Positions 32,979 through 41,818 are shown, counted from the stretch's first letter. The stretch is 64,000 nt of DNA from Deltaproteobacteria bacterium (GCA_030690165.1 JAUYHF010000023.1:1-64000); one strand, 5' to 3'. Notes: a model not told the origin generated them from the letters alone. A program made the numbers and translations.

Positions 32979-34643
32979 CTATAGCCGCAGCTTTATGTTT
33001 GCTAACCATTCACCATCCCCTTCCTCCGGCCACAACTTTTCTTCCAGAACTTTTAACAGACTGCCCAGGGTCTCTTTGTGGGTAGCGGATACGGCCACGG
33101 CGTTGTGGCGGCGGCAAAGATTTTTTACTATATCAGGGTCAACCAAATCCTCTTTATTAAAAACAAGAAGCCTCTCAATATTATCCAGGCCTATTTCTTT
33201 TAAAACATTATCCACCACCTCAACCTGTTTCTCAAAATTAGGGCTGCTTATATCCGCAAGGTGGATAAGAAGGTCTGCGTCCTCCATCTCCTCAAGGGTT
33301 GACTTGAATGCCTTAAGAAGGTCAAGAGGCAGATGCCTGATAAATCCCACTGTATCTGTTATAACCGCATCCCTTTCCCTTGGAAATCTGAGCCTTCTGG
33401 ATGCAGTATCTAAAGTCGCAAACAAAAGGTCTTCCACCTTTGTTTCGCTCTTTGTAAGGGCATTTAAAAGCGTTGTCTTCCCCACATTTGTATATCCCAC
33501 AATGGATATTATGGGCACGTCGCTCTTTGCCCGGCTGCGCCTCCGCTCCAGTCTTCCGCGGCTTAAATGTTTGAGCTGTTTTTCAAGATGGCTTATCCTG
33601 TCCTGCACCCGCCGCCTGTCAACCTCAAGTTTTGTTTCACCCGGCCCCCTTCCCCCTATGCCGCCTGCCAACCTTGACATGGCGCTGCCTTTACCGGAAA
33701 GTCTTGAAAGGCGGTATTTTAATTGGGCCAGTTCCACCTGCACCTTGCCGTCTCTGCTGTGCGCCCTTCTGGCAAATATATCAAGTATAAGCTCTGTTCT
33801 GTCAATTACCTTCAGTTCTGTCACCTCGCCTATCTCACGCATCTGCGTTGGCGTCAGTTCCTGGTCAAATATTATAAGGGTTGCCTCTTTCTGAAGGGCA
33901 TTTATTATGAGTTCCTTAAGCTTTCCGCTGCCCATGAGATATTTTGGACTGAGTTCCTTTGGCCTCTGAATAATCGCATCCAGCGCCGCAACATTTGCAG
34001 AGCGGGCTAATTCTTTAAGCTCCTCCATGGAAAGAAGCTGTTCTTCTCTGTCTCCTCTTGATACGCTTACAAGGATTGCCCTCTCCCTTTTATCCTTTAC
34101 ATCCCTTACTATAGTCCTGCCCATCTCATGTTCAATGGCCTCAGTAAATTCATCCATCTTTAAATTCAGCCTGTGAAATGATATGGGCGGATGAAGTTCA
34201 TAAGTCTTGCCTTCAGGGTTTAACGGCAAAAGATGAGACATATAAATATTGCCCGGCAGACCGTCTTCAAGAACGCCTATTGCTGCCATAATGTCCAACC
34301 TGAGCAAGGCAAGGTCTGTGAGGTCATCCTGGCTTAGGGGTTCATTTTTAAGGTGGGTGTGTATGCAGCGAATACCCCTTAAATGTCTTCTTCCGAGTGG
34401 ATAATCAGAGAGGACAGGTATGACAATCTCCCTTTCATCTCCAACGATTGCGCATACAACAATGCCCATGCGGTTTACAATAATGCCTATCTGTCTGCCT
34501 ATTTCTCTGGAAAGCTCTGTGAGGTATCTTCCGAATTCAGGCTGGATAACGAGGCTGGGTGGAATCCGGCGCCGGTATATAAGCTGTAATTTTCTTATTT
34601 GATTGGCCTTAAGGCCTGCGGTATTTCCGTAGAGATGTGATAT
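32979..34643 (-). CDS. hflX: GTPase HflX, with an unusual ATA start
   Basis: Ribosome-splitting/associated GTPase. Marks are GGIGGRGPGETKLEVDRRRV, G1 GYTNVGKTTLLN, G3 DTVGFIRHLP and G4 NKED. The first in-frame ATG is at 34469, but the frame stays open upstream and encodes YGNTAGLKANQIRKL and LTELSREIGRQIGIIV, which are conserved HflX N-terminal sequence. No ATG, GTG or TTG occurs there; an ATA at 34643 lies seven bases after a perfect AGGAGG. I therefore place the start at 34643 (554 codons), with the exact initiation codon uncertain. It follows the Lon-like gene by 44 bases. Confidence 0.88.
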   Translation of the reverse strand: MSHLYGNTAGLKANQIRKLQLIYRRRIPPSLVIQPEFGRYLTELSREIGRQIGIIVNRMGIVVCAIVGDEREIVIPVLSDYPLGRRHLRGIRCIHTHLKNEPLSQDDLTDLALLRLDIMAAIGVLEDGLPGNIYMSHLLPLNPEGKTYELHPPISFHRLNLKMDEFTEAIEHEMGRTIVRDVKDKRERAILVSVSRGDREEQLLSMEELKELARSANVAALDAIIQRPKELSPKYLMGSGKLKELIINALQKEATLIIFDQELTPTQMREIGEVTELKVIDRTELILDIFARRAHSRDGKVQVELAQLKYRLSRLSGKGSAMSRLAGGIGGRGPGETKLEVDRRRVQDRISHLEKQLKHLSRGRLERRRSRAKSDVPIISIVGYTNVGKTTLLNALTKSETKVEDLLFATLDTASRRLRFPRERDAVITDTVGFIRHLPLDLLKAFKSTLEEMEDADLLIHLADISSPNFEKQVEVVDNVLKEIGLDNIERLLVFNKEDLVDPDIVKNLCRRHNAVAVSATHKETLGSLLKVLEEKLWPEEGDGEWLANIKLRL

Positions 34644-34687
34644 GAAAAAACCTCCTGATTATTGCGTATCTATTTTTGACTCAGCAA

Positions 34688-37117
34688 TCACTGTTTATTC
34701 TCCTCTTTCTTCACTGCCCCTTTTCCCTTCCCAAATTCCTTCAATGTCTTTGCAAGCCCTTTGAGCCGTTTTGCAACAAGGAAGTTTACAGTTCCATCAG
34801 GGTATACGCCGTCAGGCTGCCTTTCTCCCGCAGCCGCTCCGGTGAGTATTTCCAAGCCCTCTTCTACTCTCTCAATCGGATAGACGGCAAACTTTCCTGT
34901 CTTCACTGTTTCAATCACCTCTTTTTTAAGCATGAGGTTTCTTACATTCTTCTTTGGTATTATCACACCCTGTTTCCCTGTAAGACCTTTTGCAGCGCAG
35001 ACATCAAAGAACCCTTCTATCTTTTCATTTATCCCGCCAACAGGCTGAACCTCGCCAAACTGGTTCATTGAACCTGTTACTGCAATGCCCTGAGAAATGG
35101 GAAGACCGGAGAGGCTTGAAATAAGCGCGTAAAACTCAGTGCATGTGGCGCTGTCTCCTTCTATCTCTTCATAGAGCTGCTCAAAACAGATGGACGCAGA
35201 AAGTGTCAGAGGCGTATCCTGCGCAAACTTTTCTCCGAGATAGCTTGTTAAAATCATGAGGGCCTTATTGTGGATACGGCCGCTCATCTTTACCTCCCTC
35301 TCAATATTTACCACGCCGGCATCGCCGAGAAATGTCTTTGCCGTTATTCTTGAAGGCTTGCCGAAGGCATAATCTCCCATATCAAGCACCGCTATGCCGT
35401 TTATCTGACCTGCCACAGCGCCATCTGTGTCTATGAGGAAAGTCCCTTCTGTGATAAGTTCTCTTATTCGCTCTTCTATCCTTGAATTCCTGAAAATCCG
35501 CTCTGACACAGCCCTGTCCACATGGCCTGCTGCGACAAATTTGCCCCCATCCACCCCTGCCCAATAACTTGCCTCTCTTATTATATCCGTTATCTCGCTG
35601 AATTGCGCGGTGAGTTTTTCTTTATCATTTGCAAGCCTTGCCCCGTACTCAACAACCCGCGCTGCGCCTGTCTTGTCAAAAGGGTTAAGTCCTTCTTCTT
35701 TGCACCTTGCGGCAATAAAGGCGCCATACTTTGCTATATTTTCCGCGATTAGCGGCATCCTGTTGTCAAAGTCAGCCTTAACCTTAAACAATTTTCTATA
35801 TTCATCATCAAGGCTGTAAAGCAGATAATAGATATACGGACTTCCTATCAGAACTATCTTTATGTCCACAGGTATCGGCTCCGGCTTTAACGTTGTTGTG
35901 GATACAAGTCTGTATTGTTCCCACACATCTTCCACCTTCACCTCTTTATTCTTTATCATCCGTTTCAGCGCATCATAAGCAAAAATATTCCGCAAGAGGT
36001 CAAGGGCATTAATGACAAGATAGCCGCCGTTTGCCCTTTGTATAGAGCCTGCCTTAATCATTGTAAAATCAGTCATTGCAACGCCGTACTGGACGCGGTG
36101 TTCAATCCTGCCAAAGAGATTATAATAGGTCGGGTTAGTTTCAATAACAACAGGCGCGCCCTTTGCCTCCTTATTGTTTACCAGTAGATTCACACTATAT
36201 CTCTCAAAGCTTGGCTCCATCTTTGGAAGCTTAAGCCCCGGCAGGGAAAGCGCAAACTCCTCCTTTGGCCTGAAATCATCTGAATGCGCCAGCACATCTT
36301 CCTTTACCTGACTTAGATATTCAATTACATCCGGATACTGCTTGTATTTATCCAGAAGCTCATTGAGCAGAGGATTTACCACATACTGGACAACCTCTCT
36401 GTCCAGGGCATTTATCCTTTCTTTTGTCTCCTTTTCAACAACCCTTGCCTCACGGATTGTGTCGCTGAGCCTGTCCTGTAAAAACTTGCCCTCCTCCTCT
36501 ATCCTTGCCTTCTCGCCTTTTGAAAGTTTCTCAAAATCTTCATGGCCAAATGTCTTGCCGTCCTTTGCCGGCAAAACAGCCAAGCCGCTCACAGTCTTTT
36601 TGAGGATAAAGCCTTTTTCCTGAGCCTTCTGCTCCAATCTGTAAAAAAGGGCCTTTGTCCTTTCCTGCTGGCCGTCCAAAATCTCATCCCTGTGCTTTTC
36701 ATAATCCTTGCTCTCAAAGACCTTCGGTATATCACGTCTTAACGACTCTACCAGATCCGCCATATCAATTTTTAACCCGCCGCCAATCCCCTGCGGAAGA
36801 TTTAATGCATTTGGCCTGTCAGGATCCGCAAAATTATATACATAGCACCAGTCGTCAGGAACCTTTTCATTGCCCGCCTTTTTTTCAAGCATTGCCCTGA
36901 CAGTGGATGTCTTTCCTGTTCCGCTCTCGCCAAGGACATAGATATTAAAGCCGTGGCTCTCAAGCCCCAGGCCAAAATCCATTGCCCGCAAGGCCCTCTC
37001 CTGGCCGATAGTTTCCTCAAGCGGCTGGATTTCATCTGTTGTCATGAATGGAAACTGATTAGGGTCGCATGTCCAGCGCAGTTCTTCAGGCGTTAACGAT
37101 TGTGGTTTTTTTGGCAT
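34688..37117 (-). CDS. Lon-family ATP-dependent protease (AAA_32 / Lon_C type)
   Basis: 809 residues from ATG 37117, preceded by GGAGG four to five bases upstream. The N-terminal AAA-like ATPase has GESGTGKTSTVRAM near residue 70, and a coiled coil covers about 170-270. The C-terminal Lon protease domain has the nucleophile in GDSATCTEFYALIS and the catalytic lysine in GGINEKIEGFF, a Ser-Lys dyad. This is the LonC/LonB-like bacterial family without the usual Lon N-terminal domain. Cytoplasmic proteolysis is likely; substrates are unknown. Confidence 0.9.
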   Translation of the reverse strand: MPKKPQSLTPEELRWTCDPNQFPFMTTDEIQPLEETIGQERALRAMDFGLGLESHGFNIYVLGESGTGKTSTVRAMLEKKAGNEKVPDDWCYVYNFADPDRPNALNLPQGIGGGLKIDMADLVESLRRDIPKVFESKDYEKHRDEILDGQQERTKALFYRLEQKAQEKGFILKKTVSGLAVLPAKDGKTFGHEDFEKLSKGEKARIEEEGKFLQDRLSDTIREARVVEKETKERINALDREVVQYVVNPLLNELLDKYKQYPDVIEYLSQVKEDVLAHSDDFRPKEEFALSLPGLKLPKMEPSFERYSVNLLVNNKEAKGAPVVIETNPTYYNLFGRIEHRVQYGVAMTDFTMIKAGSIQRANGGYLVINALDLLRNIFAYDALKRMIKNKEVKVEDVWEQYRLVSTTTLKPEPIPVDIKIVLIGSPYIYYLLYSLDDEYRKLFKVKADFDNRMPLIAENIAKYGAFIAARCKEEGLNPFDKTGAARVVEYGARLANDKEKLTAQFSEITDIIREASYWAGVDGGKFVAAGHVDRAVSERIFRNSRIEERIRELITEGTFLIDTDGAVAGQINGIAVLDMGDYAFGKPSRITAKTFLGDAGVVNIEREVKMSGRIHNKALMILTSYLGEKFAQDTPLTLSASICFEQLYEEIEGDSATCTEFYALISSLSGLPISQGIAVTGSMNQFGEVQPVGGINEKIEGFFDVCAAKGLTGKQGVIIPKKNVRNLMLKKEVIETVKTGKFAVYPIERVEEGLEILTGAAAGERQPDGVYPDGTVNFLVAKRLKGLAKTLKEFGKGKGAVKKEENKQ

Positions 37118-37128
37118 AAGACCTCCGT

Positions 37129-37326
37129 TTAAATCTCTGTTTTGCATTTCGGACAGATAAACCTGTTTTCAATAGCTATATCATAAAGAAAACCGGGCAA
37201 GAGAAAGAAAAGCCATAAAAATATCCTTAACAGTATCTGCTTAGGCTGTGTAGACAATTTCTTTGCCTTTCCTTCGAAGCCACATTCACGACATTTTATC
37301 CAACGGTTATTATGAGACATATTCAA
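37129..37326 (-). CDS. Small zinc-ribbon membrane protein
   Basis: 65 residues. CRECGFEGKAKK near the start and FICPKCKTEI at the end give two CxxC knuckles; between them is a hydrophobic helix (ILLRIFLWLFFLLPGFLYDI). This split zinc ribbon around a membrane helix is seen in small uncharacterised proteins. It lies directly upstream of the Lon-like gene. Function is unknown. Confidence 0.6.
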   Translation of the reverse strand: MNMSHNNRWIKCRECGFEGKAKKLSTQPKQILLRIFLWLFFLLPGFLYDIAIENRFICPKCKTEI

Positions 37327-37511
37327 AGTTGTATAAACCAGCAGTAAATAGTTTCATCTAAAAATACCTTCTTTGTCATTCCGTAATCCTTTTTCTTGCC
37401 TTTCCATCTGTTCATGAATTTTTGTGATATGAGGCTGGATACCAAAAATCTCATTTTTTGTGAAAAAAGGAGTGATGTTGTCTATGTTGAGGTTGAGGTT
37501 GATGTTTGGCA

Positions 37512-37754
37512 TTATCTACGGGTATCAGCCGTCAGAGGTACCGGCTTGTTAGATTGTGTAGTTTCTACCTGTTCGTAAGATAAGTACGGCAAACTTGCCT
37601 GCTCTCTGGCGTGCTCAATAGTCATTGCAACCAGATTGCCTGAAACATCGATGTCAATATATATGTTTTCGTTTATCTCCTTCGTCTCCGCTACTTCGTG
37701 ATCAGAAAACTCTACTAGCGCAGTATCAGTATCTGAAAAATATTTGATTTTCAT
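37512..37754 (-). CDS. DUF2283 protein, putative TA component
   Basis: 80 residues with the DUF2283 pattern MKIKYFSDTDTALVEFSD, then ENIYIDIDVSGNLVAMTIEH. It overlaps the DUF4258 gene by four bases (ATGA). DUF4258/DUF2283 pairs are often seen as two-gene modules like toxin-antitoxin systems, with DUF2283 as the likely antitoxin; this is inference from context. The C-terminus runs on into about 20 less typical residues. Confidence 0.78.
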   Translation of the reverse strand: MKIKYFSDTDTALVEFSDHEVAETKEINENIYIDIDVSGNLVAMTIEHAREQASLPYLSYEQVETTQSNKPVPLTADTRR

Positions 37755-37993
37755 GGCATCCCTCCTTTAAAACTTCTATCAAAAAATGCATTATGCACTG
37801 TTTCTCCATCAGGAAGTAATACTACTCGTAGGATTTTACCCTCTTCCGCTATCTTTTTCCACTTTCTTATTCTTCCGTCTGCTTGAATTTCAGTATGGAT
37901 TGGATTTTTGACGGCATCTTCAATCCACTCCATTTTTATTTTAGCACGGTCTGGTCGTTTTTTGACATAAAGAAAATATTGGGTGAATTTCAT
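37751..37993 (-). CDS. DUF4258 protein, putative TA toxin
   Basis: 80 residues. It shows YVKKRPDRAKIKMEWIEDAV, HTEIQADGRIRKWKKIAEEG and ILRVVLLPDGETVHNAFFDR. The RxRxW and late VHNAFFDR segments are typical of DUF4258 partners of DUF2283. Translated first and coupled by a four-base overlap. A BECR/RelE-like RNase fold has been suggested for this family; there is no direct proof here. Confidence 0.75.
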   Translation of the reverse strand: MKFTQYFLYVKKRPDRAKIKMEWIEDAVKNPIHTEIQADGRIRKWKKIAEEGKILRVVLLPDGETVHNAFFDRSFKGGMP

Positions 37994-38069
37994 TGGAATA
38001 GTTTATATCCTAAAGTGATTTCACTTTTGATATTAAAATAAATCTCATTCCCCATCTTTTACACTAATT

Positions 38070-38156
38070 TTAAACAGCCTTCCGCCCCTGCTCAAGAAGA
38101 GATGCAAGATTAGTGATGAGGGTGGAATAGATTTGTGTTTTTATGCGCTTCCTCAT
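38070..38156 (-). pseudogene. 5' relic of a DUF1016/YhcG nuclease gene, copy A
   Basis: From ATG 38156 the frame reads MRKRIKTQIYSTLITNLASL and then LEQGRKAV before a stop. This is the start of a YhcG-type PDDEXK protein. The bases from 38072 to 38178, including 20 bases before the ATG, match copy B at about 38843-38947 at roughly 85 percent. It begins right at the hicA stop codon. Confidence 0.75.
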
Positions 38157-38179
38157 TTTAAATTTTGAAGGTTTGATTC

Positions 38180-38410
38180 TTACAAAGAACTCCATTCATC
38201 GGCAGTAATTTGCCGGTCTATTATTGTTTCTACTTCTCTAATCATAAATCGTAGTTGAGGAATAGAATATTCGGCATTGGAAGGAATTGCTAAACGACAT
38301 TGATTGTAAACCATGAACTGATGTCTTGTTCCTGAAAAAGGACCGTCAAAACCAATGTCCCGTAATCGCTTTATAAAATCTTTCCGCTTACACGGTGCCC
38401 ACTGGCTCAC
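38180..38410 (-). CDS. hicA: HicA-type toxin
   Basis: 76 residues with a GTG start inside the hicB 3' end (23-base overlap). The double-stranded RNA binding-like fold of HicA is seen in KRKDFIKRLRDIGFDGPFSG followed by TRHQFM, with the catalytic histidine in that motif. The sequence RLAIPSNAEYSIPQLRFMIR replaces the usual VPxHxxxxL segment. It should cleave mRNA. HicB is translated first here. The module is flanked by two yhcG relics. Confidence 0.85.
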   Translation of the reverse strand: MSQWAPCKRKDFIKRLRDIGFDGPFSGTRHQFMVYNQCRLAIPSNAEYSIPQLRFMIREVETIIDRQITADEWSSL

Positions 38411-38660
38411 GAATAGGCTCCTTGTTTAGATCAATACCTTCAATTACCGGTAAAGGATGACCAAGTTTTAATCCCACTAAAATCCAATCTTCAAGAGTTG
38501 AACGCAATTCATCCTCGCACCCGCGCAATGTAATCCCAAAAGCCAAAACCCCTTTACACGAAGGAATTCTACCGGTGAATGTGCCGTCTTCAAGTTTGTC
38601 ATAGACAGCCCCTGACATAGCCTGTTCCAGATACTCACTCAAAATATAATGTATAGGCAT
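38388..38660 (-). CDS. hicB: HicB-type antitoxin
   Basis: 90 residues with the HicB RNase-H-like fold: GAVYDKLEDGTFTGRIPSCK, GVLAFGITLRGCEDELRSTL and EDWILVGLKLGHPLPVIEG. It lacks a long C-terminal DNA-binding domain. GGGAGG lies six bases before the ATG. It neutralises HicA, with which it overlaps. Confidence 0.88.
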   Translation of the reverse strand: MPIHYILSEYLEQAMSGAVYDKLEDGTFTGRIPSCKGVLAFGITLRGCEDELRSTLEDWILVGLKLGHPLPVIEGIDLNKEPIREPVGTV

Positions 38661-38774
38661 AGTGTTCCTCCCTTTGTTCAGTCTTCAAACAAGACATATT
38701 ATAACAGATTCCCTTTTGAATGTTAATCTTACCCACCCTGTTATTATTGTGGCGAGCCTGTCGAAATTCAAGAT

Positions 38775-38921
38775 TCAAGACCCTATTTGCGCTTTGAACC
38801 AGTAAGTAGCCACCAAAGCAGTGTTCACATACCGCACTGCTGTCTTGCGCCCCTGCTTAATTAGAGAAGCAAGGTCGGTGATGAGGGTGGAATAGTTTTG
38901 TGTTTTTATGTCCTTCTTCAT
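38775..38921 (-). pseudogene. 5' relic of a DUF1016/YhcG nuclease gene, copy B
   Basis: The 48-codon frame reads MKKDIKTQNYSTLITDLASL, then IKQGRKTAVRYVNTALVATY and WFKAQIGS before a stop. The VRYVNTALVATYW stretch is a hallmark of DUF1016 N-terminal domains. The nuclease domain is missing. It lies upstream of hicB and downstream of the GIY-YIG-like gene, with copy A on the other side of hicBA. Confidence 0.8.
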
Positions 38922-38967
38922 TTTAAATTTTGGAGGTTTGATTCTTGCTCATTTCCAACAAAAAACC

Positions 38968-39393
38968 TCACCTTTCAAATTTCAAGAGGGTTTTAGCAAT
39001 TGTCTTTTCGTTAAAATACTCAAATTCATCAGTTCTTTTCTTGTCTTTGAGTTTCTTATTACATAAAGGAACCGCTCCGTACTCTCTTCTAAATGCCAGA
39101 ACAAATGCAGCTTCAAGTTTTTTCCAAATTAAAACTTTATTTCGTGGTTTACATGAAATAACAAATGCCTCAATATGCGTTATACCATGTTTACCAAGAG
39201 CAAGCTCTCCTCTATAAACGATGCTTTGGCTAACACGTGAGGCACCTTTTTTTGTTGTTCCAATATAAATTACTTTTGACCGCTTCACTTGGTATTTGAT
39301 TGGTTTATTTGCCACAAGCAGATAGATGCATTTGTCCTTCTTGAAGGCTATCCGTTTTAGTGTCATAACAATTTTTGGTGAACTAAATTTCAT
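38968..39393 (-). CDS. GIY-YIG-like endonuclease-fold protein
   Basis: 141 residues from ATG 39393, which has GAGG six bases upstream. It contains CIYLLVANKPIKYQ, KVIYIGTTKKGASR and EAAFVLAFRREYGAVPLCNK. The YLL...YIGTTxxGxxR pattern is that of a GIY-YIG nuclease, and the later glutamate (KLEAAFV) fits the metal ligand. The frame is also open upstream of the start into a dispersed repeat (39548-39660), so an original N-terminus may have been lost. It sits with the HicBA/YhcG patch, suggesting mobile or defence DNA. Confidence 0.6.
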   Translation of the reverse strand: MKFSSPKIVMTLKRIAFKKDKCIYLLVANKPIKYQVKRSKVIYIGTTKKGASRVSQSIVYRGELALGKHGITHIEAFVISCKPRNKVLIWKKLEAAFVLAFRREYGAVPLCNKKLKDKKRTDEFEYFNEKTIAKTLLKFER

Positions 39394-39547
39394 GTCAAAC
39401 CTCTGAAATATTACTATGCAGTGCAAGATAGCGTCTAACTCGTTTATATCTGAAACTGTTTCGTCTATACTCCTTATTTGGAGTGCTATCCGAAGTATTT
39501 CGTATATCCCAATTCTGGCGACATTTATATCAAATAAAGATAATTCG

Positions 39548-39660
39548 TTCCCCTCACCCTAACCCTCTCCCGCAAGGGGAGAGGGAACTTAATTTTCCCC
39601 CTTGACGGAAAGGGAACTTATTATTTCCCATCCCTTGACGGGAGGGGATTCAGGGGCGGG
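39548..39660. repeat. Dispersed CCCTCACCCTAACCC-type repeat, copy 2
   Basis: CCCCTCACCCTAACCCTCTC, CGCAAGGGGAGAGGG and further words (CCCTTGACGG, GGGAGGGGATTCAGG) build nested hairpins. It fills most of the 39394-39703 gap, in which no other gene is seen. It is related to the copy at 26650-26768. Confidence 0.8.
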
Positions 39661-39703
39661 TGAATCATGTGTCAACTTATTTAAGTCGTTCACTATAGTT
39701 TTA

Positions 39704-40627
39704 TCAATGCCCATGCTCCTTATGTTCAATAGTCCTGAAAAGCTGGCTGGTCATGCAGCCGTTGCACTCTGCCTGTAGGGTAGTATAGAAGATGTGGTGG
39801 TCTTTGGCAAGTTTTTGGTTTATCAATTCAAGGATTTCACCTCTGCGGTTGCTTGCTTTTTCTTCCATATCTATATGCGCGCTCATGGCATGGATGTTTG
39901 AACAGATGCTCCATATGTGCAGGGTATGGATGCCCTGCACTCCGTCTATAGCCTTTATATCCTCCACAATACTTTTGATATTGACCTCTCTCGGCACCCC
40001 CTCTAAAAGTATATGGGCGGACTCCTTGATTATTTTAACAGCGCCAGGGATAATTATTATGCCTATGCCGATGCTTATGAGCGGGTCCGCGGCAAACCAG
40101 TTTGTCCAATAAATTATAATGCCGCTTAAAATAACGCCGACAGAGGCAACCGCATCCCATACAACATGGAGATATGCGCTCCTTATATTCAAATCTTCAT
40201 GTTTATGCCCTTTGAGCCATGATGCAACGATAATATTGACTGCAAGGCCGATGAATGCAACGACCATTGTGCCTATGGCTCTGACCTCCGGCGGAGATAC
40301 CAGCCTTTGATATGCCTCATAGAATATAACCAGAGATACAAATAAAAGCGTTACGCCGTTTATAAATGCCGCAAAGACCTCGCTCCTGTGCCATCCGTAT
40401 GTCCTCGTCTCAGTAGCCGGCATGGCGCATATATAAAGGGCAAGCCAGCTTAAGCCGAGGCTGGATACATCCATGAATACATGGGCGGAGTCAGATAAGA
40501 GTGCAAGGCTGTTAAATAAAAAACCGCCAATAAACTCAGCGAAAAAGATAAACGCTGTAAGAAATATCGCGAGCTTAAACCTGCCCCTTAGTTCTATGTC
40601 AATGTGGGAGTTTGCCATCAGCCCCAT
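39704..40627 (-). CDS. Cation diffusion facilitator (Zn/Co/Cd efflux), CzcD/ZitB-like
   Basis: 307 residues, six membrane helices and a C-terminal cytoplasmic domain. Metal-site residues are in LLSDSAHVFMDVSSL (helix 2) and HVVWDAVASVGV (helix 5). The His-rich loop between helices 4 and 5 is short (KGHKHED). The C-terminal domain has TLHIWSICSNIHAMSAH and ends HKEHGH. It exports divalent metals in exchange for protons. The start overlaps the modC 3' end; a second ATG at 40618 is possible. Confidence 0.92.
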   Translation of the reverse strand: MGLMANSHIDIELRGRFKLAIFLTAFIFFAEFIGGFLFNSLALLSDSAHVFMDVSSLGLSWLALYICAMPATETRTYGWHRSEVFAAFINGVTLLFVSLVIFYEAYQRLVSPPEVRAIGTMVVAFIGLAVNIIVASWLKGHKHEDLNIRSAYLHVVWDAVASVGVILSGIIIYWTNWFAADPLISIGIGIIIIPGAVKIIKESAHILLEGVPREVNIKSIVEDIKAIDGVQGIHTLHIWSICSNIHAMSAHIDMEEKASNRRGEILELINQKLAKDHHIFYTTLQAECNGCMTSQLFRTIEHKEHGH

Positions 40628-41732
40628 CCTGCCTTTCAGGTATTATCCATATACTCTCTTTTTTCAAAGACACTGCAATCTTTTTGCCTTTGCTGAGTTT
40701 AAGTTTTCTATATACAAAATTCGGAATTTCTATCTTAAACGTTGCATCCCTGTCTTTCACCTTAAGGTATATGGTATAGCTGTCCCCTTTCCCAAGGGTC
40801 GTCAGAACCTCGCCTTCCAGTATATTATCCTGAACCTGTTTATCTATCGGTTTATCGGGTCTTATAATCATAATCTCTTCAGGCCTTATTCCGAATGTTA
40901 TTTTTTCTCCAATAACGAGCTGGGCATCTTCAGGATGTATAAATGCCTTAACCTCTCCAATATCAGGGTTTTCTATTGTAACTGTTATACCATTCAAAGA
41001 AATAACTTTACCGCTGAACATATTCCTTGCGCCCAGAAATTTTGCAACGTTTTTTGTCTTAGGCTTATAAAAGACATCTTCCCTTGCGCCGAACTGCTCA
41101 AGTCTGCCGTTGTTTATTATCGCAATCTTTTCACCCATGACAAACGCCTCTTCAAGGTCATGGGTGACAAAGAGCGTTGTTATCGGGTATCTCTGGTGTA
41201 TCATCAAAAGGTCAGCCCTTAATTTTTCCCTGACCTGATAATCAAGGGCTGAAAACGGCTCATCGAGGAGGAGTATTCTGGGTTCTGTTGCAATGGTCCT
41301 TGCAAGCGCCGTCCTCTGCCTCTGTCCGCCTGACAACTCCTTTGGAAATCTGTCCTGAAATCCGCCAAGCCTCATAAGAAGAAGAAGCCCTTCAACCTTT
41401 GCCTTTATTTTATTTTTGGGCAGATGGCTTATGCCGTAGGCGATATTTTCAAAAACAGTCATATGCGGAAAAAGGGCATAGTCCTGAAACACAAAACCTA
41501 TCCTTCTGTCCTTTATCGGAATGTCTATTCCTGCTCTGGAATTAAAAACCTCTGTATCGTCAATCCTGACAAAACCTTCGTCAGGTCTTATAATGCCTGA
41601 GAGCATATTTAAGAGAAGACTCTTTCCTGCGCCCGACGGCCCGAACAGGACAGCCATATTTTCTTCAGTAGAAAATCCAAGGTCAATTGAAAAACCATGG
41701 AAATGTCTTTTAAGATGAAAGGAAAGTGACAT
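40599..41732 (-). CDS. modC: Molybdate ABC transporter ATPase ModC
   Basis: 377 residues from ATG 41732 (MSLSFHLKRHFHGF). Walker A GPSGAGKSLLLN, Q-loop FQDYALFPHM, signature LSGGQRQR, Walker B RILLLDEPFSALD, switch FVTHDLEEA. The C-terminal region ends in a MOP/TOBE-like domain with RKLKLSKGKKIAVSLKK that binds oxyanion. Its ribosome site lies in a repeat (GGAGCGAAGCGAC) shared with pilC. It forms an operon modA-modB-modC-cdf. Confidence 0.94.
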   Translation of the reverse strand: MSLSFHLKRHFHGFSIDLGFSTEENMAVLFGPSGAGKSLLLNMLSGIIRPDEGFVRIDDTEVFNSRAGIDIPIKDRRIGFVFQDYALFPHMTVFENIAYGISHLPKNKIKAKVEGLLLLMRLGGFQDRFPKELSGGQRQRTALARTIATEPRILLLDEPFSALDYQVREKLRADLLMIHQRYPITTLFVTHDLEEAFVMGEKIAIINNGRLEQFGAREDVFYKPKTKNVAKFLGARNMFSGKVISLNGITVTIENPDIGEVKAFIHPEDAQLVIGEKITFGIRPEEIMIIRPDKPIDKQVQDNILEGEVLTTLGKGDSYTIYLKVKDRDATFKIEIPNFVYRKLKLSKGKKIAVSLKKESIWIIPERQDGADGKLPH

Positions 41733-41818
41733 GTCGCTTCGCTCCATTGCAAAATGCAAAGTGAAGATTGAAAAACTAATCCGCATTTTGCAATTTACAA
41801 TCTTCAATTTGCAATGAA
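41733..41818 (-). repeat. TTGCAAA-word element at the modB-modC junction
   Basis: After the modB stop the coding strand reads CATTGCAAATTGAAGATTG, further TTGCAAAATG words, a short centre and the inverted words CAATCTTCAC and TTTGCATTTTGCAAT, ending GGAGCGAAGCGAC and the modC ATG. It matches the ending of the pilT-pilC element. Confidence 0.8.

Noticed and set aside
32968-33894. A 308-codon open frame on the plus strand
   Set aside because: It is antisense to hflX, has serine/arginine/leucine-rich low-information sequence and no recognisable motif. The minus strand carries all HflX GTPase motifs.
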